Shown piece by piece: positions 8,380-17,200 of a stretch of DNA of 17,415 nucleotides. Positions within the stretch are counted from its first letter, which is position 1. Every line of letters starts with the position of its first letter. The stretch lies in contig CAJJYX010000057.1 in assembly GCA_905197435.1 (NCBI GenBank), positions 1 through 17,415 of the forward strand, written 5' to 3'. A model generated the notes under the pieces. That model worked only from the letters and a program-made list of their open reading frames with translations, did no database searches and was not told the origin of the DNA. This stretch comes from an uncultured Bacteroides sp. GTDB lineage: Bacteria > Bacteroidota > Bacteroidia > Bacteroidales > Bacteroidaceae. Both the position numbers and the translations under genes were made by a program.

Positions 8380-8468
8380 GCTAATGCGCCAATGCATTAA
8401 TTGCCATGCGGTATCACAACACATCGGTATGACAGGCCACACAACCATTGGGACATTGGCATATTAGC
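8380..8468. repeat. Inverted repeat pair in the nuoI-nuoJ gap
   Basis: GCTAATGCGCCAATG (8380-8394) and CATTGGCATATTAGC (8454-8468) are inverted copies: 13 Watson-Crick pairs, one G-U and one mismatch over 15 positions, separated by 59 nt. The left side is itself reiterated (CAATG, TAATG, CAATG). The whole gap (8369-8494) shows no promoter box, no T run and no ORF worth calling. The nuoJ ATG is 26 nt after the right arm. Confidence 0.65.
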
Positions 8469-8494
8469 AAATTAACACATCAAATTAAAACAAC

Positions 8495-9007
8495 ATGGAA
8501 ATAACTCTTGAAACAGTAGTATTCTACTTCCTTGCGGCTTTTATTACCGTATTTTCCATCTTGACGGTAACGACCCATCGTATGGTGCGTTCGGCCACTT
8601 ACCTGCTGTTCGTTCTTTTCGGTACGGCAGGCATCTACTTCCTGCTGGGTTACACTTTTCTCGGTTCCGTACAGATTATGGTCTATGCCGGCGGCATCGT
8701 AGTACTCTATGTTTTCTCCATACTGCTTACCAGTGGCGAGGGCGACATCATCGAGAAGTTGAAGCGCAGCAGGTTCCTTGCCGGATTGGGTGCCACCGTG
8801 GGCGGTGCCACCATCGTAGTATTCATTACCCTGAAGCATAAGTTCATTGCTACCACCGATGTGGAGCCTTTGGAAGTCAACATCAAGACTATCGGCCACC
8901 ACATGCTGAGCGGTGACAAATATGGCTATCTGCTTCCCTTCGAAGCTGTCAGTATCCTGTTATTGGCATGTATCGTAGGCGGATTATTAATAGCACGTAA
9001 AAGATAA
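8495..9007 (+). CDS. nuoJ: Complex I membrane subunit NuoJ
   Basis: ND6 homologue in the membrane arm, next to NuoA, NuoK and NuoH. It has 170 residues with five hydrophobic helices. The diagnostic TM3 stretch is LGSVQIMVYAGGIVVLYVFSILL, where the family's flexible helix and its conserved tyrosine lie. The ATG at 8495 starts the protein at TM1 (TVVFYFLAAFITVFSI). It is slightly shorter than E. coli NuoJ (184). Identification rests on this motif and on the position just before nuoK, five bases downstream. Confidence 0.93.
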   Translation: MEITLETVVFYFLAAFITVFSILTVTTHRMVRSATYLLFVLFGTAGIYFLLGYTFLGSVQIMVYAGGIVVLYVFSILLTSGEGDIIEKLKRSRFLAGLGATVGGATIVVFITLKHKFIATTDVEPLEVNIKTIGHHMLSGDKYGYLLPFEAVSILLLACIVGGLLIARKR

Positions 9008-9012
9008 AGTTT

Positions 9013-9321
9013 ATGATACACATGGAATATTATCTGATAGTTTCGGCTATCATGTTCTTCGCAGGCGTCTACGGGTTCTTCACCCGCCGCAACACACTGG
9101 CTATCCTTATCAGCGTCGAGTTGATTCTGAATGCCACAGACATCAACTTTGCCGTATTCAACCGCTTCCTGTTCCCCGGAGGGCTGGAAGGATATTTCTT
9201 CTCCTTGTTCTCTATCGCCATCTCGGCAGCAGAAACGGCTGTAGCCATCGCCATCATGATTAACATCTACCGCAACATCCGCAGTATCCAGGTGAACAAA
9301 CTGGATGAGCTGAAATGGTAA
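9013..9321 (+). CDS. nuoK: Complex I membrane subunit NuoK
   Basis: ND4L homologue, a three-helix membrane subunit in the proton pathway between the quinone chamber and the antiporter-like subunits. It has 102 residues (family about 100). Both membrane glutamates needed for pumping are present: Glu36 in LISVELILNA, the same number as in E. coli, and Glu74 in ISAAETAVAIAIM (E. coli Glu72). Starting at the ATG at 9013 gives MIHMEYYLIV, which fits the usual MIP..YYLIL beginning. A second in-frame ATG at 9022 is possible. It follows nuoJ by 5 nt and is separated from nuoL by 70 nt in which I see no clear structure. Confidence 0.96.
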   Translation: MIHMEYYLIVSAIMFFAGVYGFFTRRNTLAILISVELILNATDINFAVFNRFLFPGGLEGYFFSLFSIAISAAETAVAIAIMINIYRNIRSIQVNKLDELKW

Positions 9322-9391
9322 TCGGCATAGCTCGGAGCAAAAATTGCCAAGCGATGTTCTTGAATAGTAATAACTGATAAACATAGTATAT

Positions 9392-11287
9392 ATGGAATAT
9401 ACAATATCAATTCTCCTACTCCCTTTCCTCTCTTTCCTGACCTTGGGACTTGGAGGTAAATGGATGTCACACCGCACTGCCGGCCTTATCGGAACTGTGG
9501 CGCTGGGTGCGGTCGCAGTACTTTCCTATCTCACCGCAGGAATGTACTTCAGCACTCCCCGTCTTGCCGACGGCACGTACGAGACGCTGATGCCTTATAA
9601 CTTCAAATGGTTGCCCTTCACTGAGAGCCTCAGCATTGACATGGGCATTCTGCTCGACCCGATTTCAGTCATGATGCTCGTGGTCATCAGTACCGTTTCA
9701 CTATTGGTGCACATCTACTCCTTCGGCTACATGAAGGGCGAACGCGGTTTTCAGCGCTACTACGCCTTCCTATCGCTTTTCACCATGTCCATGCTCGGAC
9801 TGGTGGTTGCTACAAACATCTTCCAGATGTATCTCTTCTGGGAGCTGGTGGGCGTTTCTTCTTATCTGCTGATAGGTTTCTATTATACCAAACCGGCTGC
9901 CATTGCTGCGAGCAAGAAGGCATTCATTGTTACCCGTTTTGCCGACCTGGGGTTCCTGATAGGTATACTCGTCTATGGATATTATGCCGGCACATATACT
10001 TTCAGCCCCAATGAGATGGCGCTGGCAAAGGGTGGTGCCGCCATGATTCCACTGGCACTGGGACTGATGTTTATCGGTGGTGCCGGAAAGAGCGCCATGT
10101 TCCCGTTACACATCTGGCTGCCCGATGCCATGGAAGGTCCTACTCCGGTCAGTGCATTGATTCATGCCGCTACGATGGTGGTTGCCGGTGTTTATCTGGT
10201 GGCGCGCATGTTCCCGCTGTTCATAGAATATGCCCCCGGTGTGTTGCACATGGTGGCATACGTAGGAGCTTTTACGGCATTCTATGCCGCCAGCGTAGCA
10301 TGTGTGCAGAGTGATATCAAACGTGTGTTGGCTTTCTCCACCATCTCCCAAATCGGTTTCATGATGGTGGCACTGGGTGTCTGTACATCAACCGACCCGC
10401 ACGAAGGAGGGCTGGGCTACATGGCAGGTATGTTCCATTTGTTTACACACGCCATGTTCAAAGCATTGCTTTTCCTCGGAGCCGGCAGCATCATCCATGC
10501 CGTGCATAGTAACGAGATGTCAGCCATGGGCGGACTGCGGAGGTACATGCCCATCACACATATCACGTTCCTGATCGCATGTCTCGCCATTGCAGGTATC
10601 CCTCCGTTCTCCGGATTCTTCTCCAAAGATGAAATCCTGACAGCATGCTTCCTGTTCAACCCCATTATGGGATGGATTATGACGGTGATTGCTGGTATGA
10701 CGGGATTCTATATGTTCCGCCTCTATTATGGTATTTTCTGGGGGAGTGAAAACAAAGAGCTTCACGCCGAGCACACTCCTCATGAGAGCCCTCTGCCCAT
10801 GAGCTTCCCTTTGATGTTCCTTGCTGTGGTTACGATAGTTGCCGGTTTCATTCCTTTCGGACACTTCATCAGTTCCAACGGTGAAGCATATAGCATCCAT
10901 CTGGACTGGAGTGTGGCAGTTACAAGTATCGTCGTAGCTGTGGTTTCCATAGCCATTGCCACTTATATCTATGCAGGTAGCCGGCAACCCGTTGCCGATG
11001 CGCTGGCACACCGTTTCAAAGGCTTATGGACAGCCGCTTACCACCGCTTCTACATGGATGAGATTTATCAATTCATCACCCACCGCCTTATCTTCGGCTG
11101 TATCTGCCGCCCCATCGCATGGTGGGACCGCCATGTGGTCGACGGTTTCTTCAACTTCCTTGCCTGGGGGGCTGAAGCTACCAGTGACGAGATACGCGGC
11201 TTGCAGAGCGGACGCATCCAGCAATATACGTTTGTATTTCTACTGGGTACACTGGCACTGATACTTTTATTAGTTATGAGTTATTAG
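9392..11287 (+). CDS. nuoL: Complex I antiporter-like subunit NuoL
   Basis: Distal ion-pumping subunit (ND5 homologue) with 631 residues and many hydrophobic helices. The signature residues are present: Glu151 in LFWELVGVSSYLLIG (TM5, equivalent to E. coli Glu144) and Lys233 in GGAGKSAMFPLHIWLPDAME (TM7, E. coli Lys229). The helix PTPVSALIHAATMVVAG follows, with its conserved histidine. The last ~110 residues contain the amphipathic lateral helix (YHRFYMDEIYQFITHRL) and the final TM (TFVFLLGTLALILLLVM), which clamp along NuoM and NuoN. The final codons and the stop fall inside a 20-nt inverted-repeat arm that pairs with sequence just before nuoM. Confidence 0.97.
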   Translation: MEYTISILLLPFLSFLTLGLGGKWMSHRTAGLIGTVALGAVAVLSYLTAGMYFSTPRLADGTYETLMPYNFKWLPFTESLSIDMGILLDPISVMMLVVISTVSLLVHIYSFGYMKGERGFQRYYAFLSLFTMSMLGLVVATNIFQMYLFWELVGVSSYLLIGFYYTKPAAIAASKKAFIVTRFADLGFLIGILVYGYYAGTYTFSPNEMALAKGGAAMIPLALGLMFIGGAGKSAMFPLHIWLPDAMEGPTPVSALIHAATMVVAGVYLVARMFPLFIEYAPGVLHMVAYVGAFTAFYAASVACVQSDIKRVLAFSTISQIGFMMVALGVCTSTDPHEGGLGYMAGMFHLFTHAMFKALLFLGAGSIIHAVHSNEMSAMGGLRRYMPITHITFLIACLAIAGIPPFSGFFSKDEILTACFLFNPIMGWIMTVIAGMTGFYMFRLYYGIFWGSENKELHAEHTPHESPLPMSFPLMFLAVVTIVAGFIPFGHFISSNGEAYSIHLDWSVAVTSIVVAVVSIAIATYIYAGSRQPVADALAHRFKGLWTAAYHRFYMDEIYQFITHRLIFGCICRPIAWWDRHVVDGFFNFLAWGAEATSDEIRGLQSGRIQQYTFVFLLGTLALILLLVMSY

Positions 11288-11350
11288 TTATCACTTATAA
11301 CTTTCCCTCATAACTTATAACGAATAATAAATAACTTATAACTCATAACT
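11272..11350. repeat. 20-bp inverted repeat bridging the nuoL stop and the nuoM start
   Basis: The arms 11272-11291 and 11331-11350 are inverted copies with 19 of 20 positions matching (one mismatch), separated by 39 nt. The left arm includes the last four sense codons of nuoL and its stop (11285-11287). The right arm ends 4 nt before the nuoM ATG. A 12-nt motif, ATAACTTATAAC, is also directly repeated at 11310-11321 and 11331-11342. The structure is A/T-rich with no following T run. It could mask the nuoM start until a ribosome passes through the end of nuoL (inference). Confidence 0.7.
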
Positions 11351-11354
11351 CATT

Positions 11355-12842
11355 ATGAATTTCTTAAGTCTTTTCGTACTCATCCCATTGCTGATGTTGC
11401 TGGGTCTTTGGCTCAGCCGCAACATTGCACAAATACGCACAGTGATGGTGACCGGTGCATCGGCTCTGCTGGTTCTTTCCGCAGCATTGACTGTGATGTA
11501 CCTCAACGCACGCCACGCCGGTATCACGGATGAAATGCTGTTCCGTGCCGACATGGCTTGGTATCCCGCACTCAACATCCACTATTCAGTAGGTGTAGAC
11601 GGCATTTCGGTAGCCATGCTATTACTTTCATCCATCATTGTCTTTACAGGGACATTCGCTTCCTGGCGCCTGCAACCGCTGACTAAAGAATATTTCCTTT
11701 GGTTCACCTTCCTTTCCATCGGTGTATTCGGGTTCTTTATCTCGATAGACCTTTTCACGATGTTCATGTTCTATGAGGTTGCCCTCATTCCCATGTATCT
11801 GCTTATCGGCGTATGGGGCTCGGGACGCAAGGAGTACTCCGCCATGAAGCTGACTCTGATGCTGATGGGCGGTTCTGCCTTCCTGCTTATCGGCATCCTG
11901 GGTATCTACTACGGCGCCGGAGCCACCTCCATGAACCTATTGGAAATAGCGCAGATGCACAATATCCCCATCGAACAGCAACGCATCTGGTTCCCGCTCA
12001 CCTTCCTCGGTTTCGGTGTACTGGGCGCTCTGTTCCCGTTCCACACATGGAGCCCCGACGGTCACGCTTCCGCACCGACTGCCGTGTCCATGCTTCATGC
12101 CGGTGTGTTGATGAAGCTGGGAGGTTACGGATGTTTCCGCATAGCCATGTACCTGATGCCTGAAGCTGCACAGGAACTGGGATGGATATTCCTGATTCTT
12201 ACGGGAATCTCCGTTGTATACGGTGCATTCTCCGCTTGTGTACAGACCGATTTGAAATATATCAACGCTTACTCTTCCGTCAGCCATTGCGGCCTGGTGT
12301 TGTTCGCCATTCTGATGATGAATCAGACGGCTTGTACGGGAGCCGTTCTTCAAATGCTCTCTCACGGACTGATGACAGCCTTGTTCTTCGCCCTTATCGG
12401 TATGATATACGGGCGTACCCATACGCGTGATGTCCGCGAACTTTCCGGCTTGATGAAGATTATGCCTTTCCTGGCTGTCTGCTATGTTATTGCCGGTCTT
12501 GCCAATCTGGGATTGCCCGGACTCAGCGGTTTCATAGCCGAAATGACCATCTTCACCGGTTCGTTCCAACATCCCGATACATTCCACCGCGTGTGGACAG
12601 TCATCGCATGCAGTTCCATCGTAATCACGGCAGTCTATATCTTGCGGCTGGTAGGAAAGATTCTCTACGGCACGTGCACCAACAAGCACCACCTCACCCT
12701 GAGCGATGCCACTTGGGATGAACGTACGGCCGTCATCATCCTCATCGCATGCGTTGCCGCCCTCGGTATGGCACCGTGGTGGATTAGCGGTATGATTGGA
12801 AACAGCGTGCTGCCGATAGTCAACCAACTAACCACCTACTAA
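11355..12842 (+). CDS. nuoM: Complex I antiporter-like subunit NuoM
   Basis: Ion-pumping membrane subunit (ND4 homologue) with 495 residues. Recognised by MFMFYEVALIPMYLLIG (TM5 Glu141, E. coli Glu144), FPFHTWSPDGHASAPTAVSMLHAGVLMKLGGYG and the C-terminal SGFIAEMTIFTGSF. The TM7 position that is Lys234 in E. coli NuoM (FAVKMPVVPLH) is Leu223 here (FGVLGALFPFH); I make this alignment by eye on the conserved PxH and WxPD that follow. Lys254, matching E. coli Lys265, is kept. His248 lies in a NuoL-like SMLHAG motif where E. coli NuoM has VDLAG. The last codons (NQLTTY) lie in the ACTAACCAC spacer repeat. It starts 67 nt after nuoL. Confidence 0.96.
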   Translation: MNFLSLFVLIPLLMLLGLWLSRNIAQIRTVMVTGASALLVLSAALTVMYLNARHAGITDEMLFRADMAWYPALNIHYSVGVDGISVAMLLLSSIIVFTGTFASWRLQPLTKEYFLWFTFLSIGVFGFFISIDLFTMFMFYEVALIPMYLLIGVWGSGRKEYSAMKLTLMLMGGSAFLLIGILGIYYGAGATSMNLLEIAQMHNIPIEQQRIWFPLTFLGFGVLGALFPFHTWSPDGHASAPTAVSMLHAGVLMKLGGYGCFRIAMYLMPEAAQELGWIFLILTGISVVYGAFSACVQTDLKYINAYSSVSHCGLVLFAILMMNQTACTGAVLQMLSHGLMTALFFALIGMIYGRTHTRDVRELSGLMKIMPFLAVCYVIAGLANLGLPGLSGFIAEMTIFTGSFQHPDTFHRVWTVIACSSIVITAVYILRLVGKILYGTCTNKHHLTLSDATWDERTAVIILIACVAALGMAPWWISGMIGNSVLPIVNQLTTY

Positions 12843-12852
12843 CCACTAATCA
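12827..12852 (+). repeat. Spacer repeat at the nuoM-nuoN junction, including copy 2 of the 15-nt repeat
   Basis: ACTAACCAC occurs twice in tandem (12827-12835 and 12838-12846). The second copy extends into ACTAACCACTAATCA (12838-12852), identical to 5162-5176 before nuoCD. The first copy encodes the end of NuoM, and the stop codon (12840-12842) is in the second. Just downstream ATTAA-ACTG-TTAAT (12852-12865) can form a small hairpin before the nuoN start. Confidence 0.65.
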
Positions 12853-12876
12853 TTAAACTGTTAATCACTAAAGAAT

Positions 12877-14316
12877 ATGGATTATTCTCAATTCCTCCTG
12901 CTCAAAGAAGAGCTTTCGCTGATATTGGTCATCGTCATCCTTTTTGTCGCCGACCTCTTCATGAGTCCGGATGCACACAAGAATGACGGCAAGCCGGTAC
13001 TGAACACGATGCTGCCCGTTGTTTTGCTGACCATACACACGCTTATCACCATCATCCCCGGTCCTGTGGCCGATGCCTTCGGTGGCATGTATCACAACCA
13101 GCCGATACAGAGTATCGTAAAATCCATCCTCAGCATCGGCACGCTCATCGTGTTTCTGATGGCACACGAATGGATGAAGCTGCCCGATACGTATATCAAG
13201 CAAGGTGAATTCTACTTCTTGACCCTCTGCACACTGCTGGGCATGTACTTCATGATTTCCGCCGGCCACTTCCTGATGTTCTTTATCGGACTGGAGACGG
13301 CAAGTATCCCGATGGCAGCCTTGGTCGCATTCGACAAATACCGCCATCACTCTGCCGAAGCCAGTGCAAAATACATCCTTACCGCACTTTTCTCCAGCGG
13401 ATTGCTACTATACGGGTTGTCTCTGATTTACGGTTCGGTAGGTACCCTTTACTTTGCCGACATTCCGGCACATCTCACCGGTAGTCCATTGCAGATTATG
13501 GCATTCGTATTCTTCTTCTCCGGCATGGGATTTAAAATCTCGTTGGTGCCTTTCCATCTCTGGACGGCTGATGTCTACGAAGGTGCTCCGAGTACGGTAA
13601 CCGCCTATTTGAGCGTCATCTCCAAGGGTTCTGCCGCTTTCGTACTGATGACTGTCCTCATTAAAGTGTTCGCCCCGATGGCAGGCCAGTGGCAGGAAGC
13701 GCTCTATTGGGTCATCATCGCCTCCATCACGCTTGCCAATCTCTTCGCCTTGCGCCAGCAGAACTTGAAACGGCTGATGGCTTTCTCCAGTATCTCGCAG
13801 GCAGGCTACATCATGCTGGGCGTTATCAGCGGCAGCGCACAAGGCATGACTGCGCTGGTGTATTACGTACTGATATACATGTTTGCCAACCTCAGTGTGT
13901 TCACCGTTATCACCATCGTGGCACTGCGTGCCCACAAGTTCACACTCGAAGACTACAACGGGTTGTATAGCACCAATCCAAAGATGGCTTTCCTGATGAC
14001 ACTGGCCCTGTTTTCTTTGGCAGGCATCCCGCCGTTCGCAGGCTTTTTCTCTAAGTTCTTCATCTTTGCAGCGGCTTTCGAGGGTGGTTTCCATCTGCTG
14101 GTGTTCATTGCACTTGTCAATACCATCCTCTCGCTCTACTACTACCTGAAGATTGTAAAAGCCATGTACATCAACAAGAGCGACGAGCCGATTGCAACAT
14201 TCCGCAGTGACAACTATGCACGTGCCAGCCTGGCTATTTGCACACTGGGCATCGTGGTATTGAGTATTGCAAGTGTGGTATATCAATCCATCGGAAAGTT
14301 CTCATTTGGATTATAA
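12877..14316 (+). CDS. nuoN: Complex I antiporter-like subunit NuoN
   Basis: Ion-pumping membrane subunit closest to NuoK (ND2 homologue) with 479 residues, close to E. coli NuoN (485). Key residues are conserved: Glu140 in [15 protein letters not shown] (E. coli Glu133), Lys220 in [23 protein letters not shown] (E. coli Lys217) and Lys250 in [10 protein letters not shown] (E. coli Lys247). [18 protein letters not shown] near residue 385 is also typical. It starts 34 nt after nuoM and is the last gene of the operon. It is followed by a convergent gene with a hairpin in the 71-nt gap. Confidence 0.97.
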   Translation: MDYSQFLLLKEELSLILVIVILFVADLFMSPDAHKNDGKPVLNTMLPVVLLTIHTLITIIPGPVADAFGGMYHNQPIQSIVKSILSIGTLIVFLMAHEWMKLPDTYIKQGEFYFLTLCTLLGMYFMISAGHFLMFFIGLETASIPMAALVAFDKYRHHSAEASAKYILTALFSSGLLLYGLSLIYGSVGTLYFADIPAHLTGSPLQIMAFVFFFSGMGFKISLVPFHLWTADVYEGAPSTVTAYLSVISKGSAAFVLMTVLIKVFAPMAGQWQEALYWVIIASITLANLFALRQQNLKRLMAFSSISQAGYIMLGVISGSAQGMTALVYYVLIYMFANLSVFTVITIVALRAHKFTLEDYNGLYSTNPKMAFLMTLALFSLAGIPPFAGFFSKFFIFAAAFEGGFHLLVFIALVNTILSLYYYLKIVKAMYINKSDEPIATFRSDNYARASLAICTLGIVVLSIASVVYQSIGKFSFGL

Positions 14317-14323
14317 CCAGACA

Positions 14324-14377
14324 TTTTTCCAAGATGAGGGTGCAGTTCAGTCCCAGTACTCCCTCATCCTGGAAAGA
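14324..14377. terminator. Long hairpin between convergent nuoN and the kinase gene
   Basis: 14324-14340 and 14361-14377 pair over 17 positions with one A-C mismatch and one G-T pair, around a 20-nt loop; the core is GATGAGGG/CCCTCATC. It lies in the 71-nt gap between the two convergent stop codons and could end transcripts from both sides. The arrangement is not that of a textbook intrinsic terminator: on the + strand the T run precedes the stem and A-rich sequence follows it, and on the - strand A's again follow. It may instead be a 3'-end stabilising hairpin or a dispersed palindromic repeat. Confidence 0.5.
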
Positions 14378-14387
14378 AACCGATTTA

Positions 14388-17171
14388 CTATACAACCGGC
14401 AGTACGAACCAGAAGCATGAGCCTTTTCCGAGCTCACTATCCACACCGATGGTGCCGCCCAATTGCTCTATGATGCTCTTGCTGATGGAAAGTCCCAATC
14501 CGGTGCCATGCACAAAAGTATTCAGTTTTATAAAACGGTCGAATATCTGCTCCTGCATGTCCGGCTCGACACCAATGCCCGTATCGGCGACATAGAACCG
14601 TAAATGCATCTCATCCACCTTGTCATATCCTATACGGATGCTTCCTGCAGAAGTAAACTTGATGGCATTGTTGACAAAGTTGGCTATGACTTGATTCAAA
14701 CGATTACGGTCACTGACAACCCGGCATTCCGGCAGATGACGGTCAAAAAGAACCTCCACGCCCGGTCTGGCCTTCATCTTTGCAAAGTGCACAATGCCCT
14801 CACACAACACGTTCACATCCAGTTCTTTTTCTACAAAATCGAATGTTCCGGCCTCTATCTTCGACAGGTCCAGGATATCGGAAATCAGTTGCAACAACAA
14901 GTCGTTGTTTTCTTCGATAATCGCCATATACTGCCTTTTCTCCTCAATATCCTCAATCACCCCCATCATACTGGAAAAACCAACAATGGCATTCAAAGGC
15001 GTACGTATCTCGTGACTCATATTGGCAAGGAAAGCACTCTTCAGCCGGTCGGCAGTCTCTGCTCTCTCTTTGGCGTCAATCAGCATGGCCTCCGTCTCCT
15101 TCAACTCCGTGATGTCATAGTTGATGCCTATCAGCTCTATCTGCCCATTCTCCGGTTCAAACGAGTCAACCACAACATTGGTACGTATCCAGTTCCATTT
15201 TCCCCTTTCACCCGGACGTTCAATACGCACCTCTCCCTGAAAATGTTTAGCTTTGCCTATACGGGCTTTATAAAAAAAGTCAAGCATCCGCTCGCGGTCA
15301 CCGGAATGCATTTTATCATACACTCCTACAATATCTGCCAACGGGGTAGTCTCATCTTCCCCCATATTCTTATACCACTGTTTGATGGCATATCCTTTCC
15401 GGTCGAGCAGGTTAAGTTTGGCATAACCCACCTTGGCATAATCCGATATCAGCAGGAAGAAATTCTCAAAATCACAGATACGGCTCATGGCATCTACCCG
15501 CTCCGTATTGTCAATGCTAATCATGGCATAGCCGGTAAAGCTACCCTTACTGTCATAAATCTTGCTTATCTTTGTATAAAGATGTACCACATCCTTCGGC
15601 TGTTTGGAAGTGGGATAATACCTTTCAACACGATCGAAAGCATAATTCAGGCTAAAGTCAACTACATCTTCGTTTTGTATGCGTTCGGCCAGTTGGGAAG
15701 ACACATTCGGATTTTCGAAAAGACTTACCCCTATAACATCCTGCTTGTCCCGTATTCCGAAAATCTCCATATTCTTGTTGTTAATGTCCACCAGGAATCC
15801 GTCTTTATCGTAGATTTCCACTCCGGCCGGTATATTTGCAAAGACACTCTTGAACAGTTTCTCACTATGGTCTAATGCCTGGTGAGTCTGCACTGTGTCT
15901 GTTATGTCGAGAAACAAGGCTACGATCTCATTCTTTTCCGGAGAATATATCACCACATGGCAATGCTTATTGGTAAGTTCAAAACACATATCCATTTCCT
16001 TATGTGTTCCGGTGTTCACTATATCAAGCAGATTTTCCAGCTGGGATACCATCTCTCCGTGAAAAGACGAGACGGTCTTGCCGATGAATGCCGATGTGGG
16101 CTTCCCCAGGAAATCGGAAAAAATAGAGTTTGCGTCTGTCACATAACACCCACTGGGCCGGTCTTTTTCATCCCAAACAATGGACAGCCGCACATACCCC
16201 AAAGGCATGTAGTGGAACAGATTACTGAGAAAAGCCCGTTCACGCACGGCTTCATCCTTCGTTTTGCGCAGTTCTATGCAAATACTGATGACATTTGCCA
16301 AAGAGCTGAACCATTGGTAATCCTCATTGGTCCACATTCGGATGCAGTCCACCAAATCAATGCCCATATATCCCCACACCTGATCGTTGGCAACCAGCGG
16401 AGTTATCATCAATGACTTTATGTTCTGTTTTGCCAGAATCTCATACTCGGCAGAAGCGTACCCCGGTATTTGCCCCAACGTTTCCAGCAGAACCGGCTTT
16501 TGTGCCATAATCTGTGACGTCCACCACGGTAAACTGCCGACATGGACTCCCTGAAGCATGTCCTTCTGGGGAAGTACTCCCGTAGCCACCACCTCGTATA
16601 TACAACTCTGGTACTGGCATTTCTCATCGTATTGGAATATATACACACGGCCACCGCAAAAGAAATCGAGAATATCCTTCAATATATCGTAAATGCCCGC
16701 ACTGATATCTTCGTCCTTCAGGAAACGGAACAGGGAATGGGATATTGAAGTTTGCCGGTACAGCAAACCATTCACTCTTTGCAAAGCCTGCTTTGCGGCC
16801 TCCTCCTTCGGCATCTCTACACGCTGCAACACTCCGAAGGCCTTCAATGTACCATCCGGCAAATACTCCTTATATCCCATACGAGAGTAAACCCAGACTA
16901 CTCCTTCGATAGAACTGATGGGGAAAGCCTGTTCATAGACCTCCATATTCTGAATGGCAAGGAACTCCCGGCTGATACGTACACGATAGTCTTCACGTAT
17001 CATTTTACCAAAATCCTCAAAGCTCAGGTACTCCCCTTCCAAGCCAAGCAACTTACACACATATTCGGAACAGAGGTACTGCTTAGAAGAAAAATCAGCC
17101 TCCCACCAGCCTATCCTTCCAAGGATGGAAAGACGCCGGAAACGTTCGCTATCGTCGCGATGAACAGCCAT
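14388..17171 (-). CDS. Soluble PAS/GAF sensor histidine kinase (no receiver domain)
   Basis: A 927-residue two-component sensor kinase. There is no signal peptide or membrane helix, so it should sense cytoplasmic cues. Layout by eye: PAS 1 at about 15-120 (GWWEADF start), GAF at 140-303, PAS-like 2 at 310-428, PAS 3 at 435-560, PAS 4 at 570-692 (ending [13 protein letters not shown]), and a short coiled linker at 690-712. HisKA follows with the H box [21 protein letters not shown] (phospho-acceptor His720). The HATPase domain has the N box [14 protein letters not shown] (827-839), G1 DTGIGV (863-868), F box FDRF (877-880) and G2 GTGLGL (889-894). All catalytic boxes look intact. The chain ends right after the ATPase domain, so it needs a separate response regulator, which is not in this window. 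Start chosen at ATG 17171, about 30 nt downstream of a Bacteroides -7 box. Its signal and targets are unknown. Confidence 0.92.
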   Translation of the reverse strand: MAVHRDDSERFRRLSILGRIGWWEADFSSKQYLCSEYVCKLLGLEGEYLSFEDFGKMIREDYRVRISREFLAIQNMEVYEQAFPISSIEGVVWVYSRMGYKEYLPDGTLKAFGVLQRVEMPKEEAAKQALQRVNGLLYRQTSISHSLFRFLKDEDISAGIYDILKDILDFFCGGRVYIFQYDEKCQYQSCIYEVVATGVLPQKDMLQGVHVGSLPWWTSQIMAQKPVLLETLGQIPGYASAEYEILAKQNIKSLMITPLVANDQVWGYMGIDLVDCIRMWTNEDYQWFSSLANVISICIELRKTKDEAVRERAFLSNLFHYMPLGYVRLSIVWDEKDRPSGCYVTDANSIFSDFLGKPTSAFIGKTVSSFHGEMVSQLENLLDIVNTGTHKEMDMCFELTNKHCHVVIYSPEKNEIVALFLDITDTVQTHQALDHSEKLFKSVFANIPAGVEIYDKDGFLVDINNKNMEIFGIRDKQDVIGVSLFENPNVSSQLAERIQNEDVVDFSLNYAFDRVERYYPTSKQPKDVVHLYTKISKIYDSKGSFTGYAMISIDNTERVDAMSRICDFENFFLLISDYAKVGYAKLNLLDRKGYAIKQWYKNMGEDETTPLADIVGVYDKMHSGDRERMLDFFYKARIGKAKHFQGEVRIERPGERGKWNWIRTNVVVDSFEPENGQIELIGINYDITELKETEAMLIDAKERAETADRLKSAFLANMSHEIRTPLNAIVGFSSMMGVIEDIEEKRQYMAIIEENNDLLLQLISDILDLSKIEAGTFDFVEKELDVNVLCEGIVHFAKMKARPGVEVLFDRHLPECRVVSDRNRLNQVIANFVNNAIKFTSAGSIRIGYDKVDEMHLRFYVADTGIGVEPDMQEQIFDRFIKLNTFVHGTGLGLSISKSIIEQLGGTIGVDSELGKGSCFWFVLPVV

Positions 17172-17200
17172 ATATTATTATTTTTTGTTTGTTTGGGAGA

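Noticed and set aside
11937..12827. 296-codon open frame on the - strand
   Set aside because: Antisense to nuoM, with a His/Gln/Glu-rich composition typical of the complement of membrane-protein codons. No domain and no promoter.
13408..14286. 292-codon open frame on the - strand
   Set aside because: Antisense to nuoN with the same biased composition; no start signals and no known motif.
14604..15875. 423-codon open frame on the + strand
   Set aside because: It runs antisense through the sensor kinase gene, whose protein has clear catalytic boxes. The antisense product shows no recognisable domain; it is a shadow frame.
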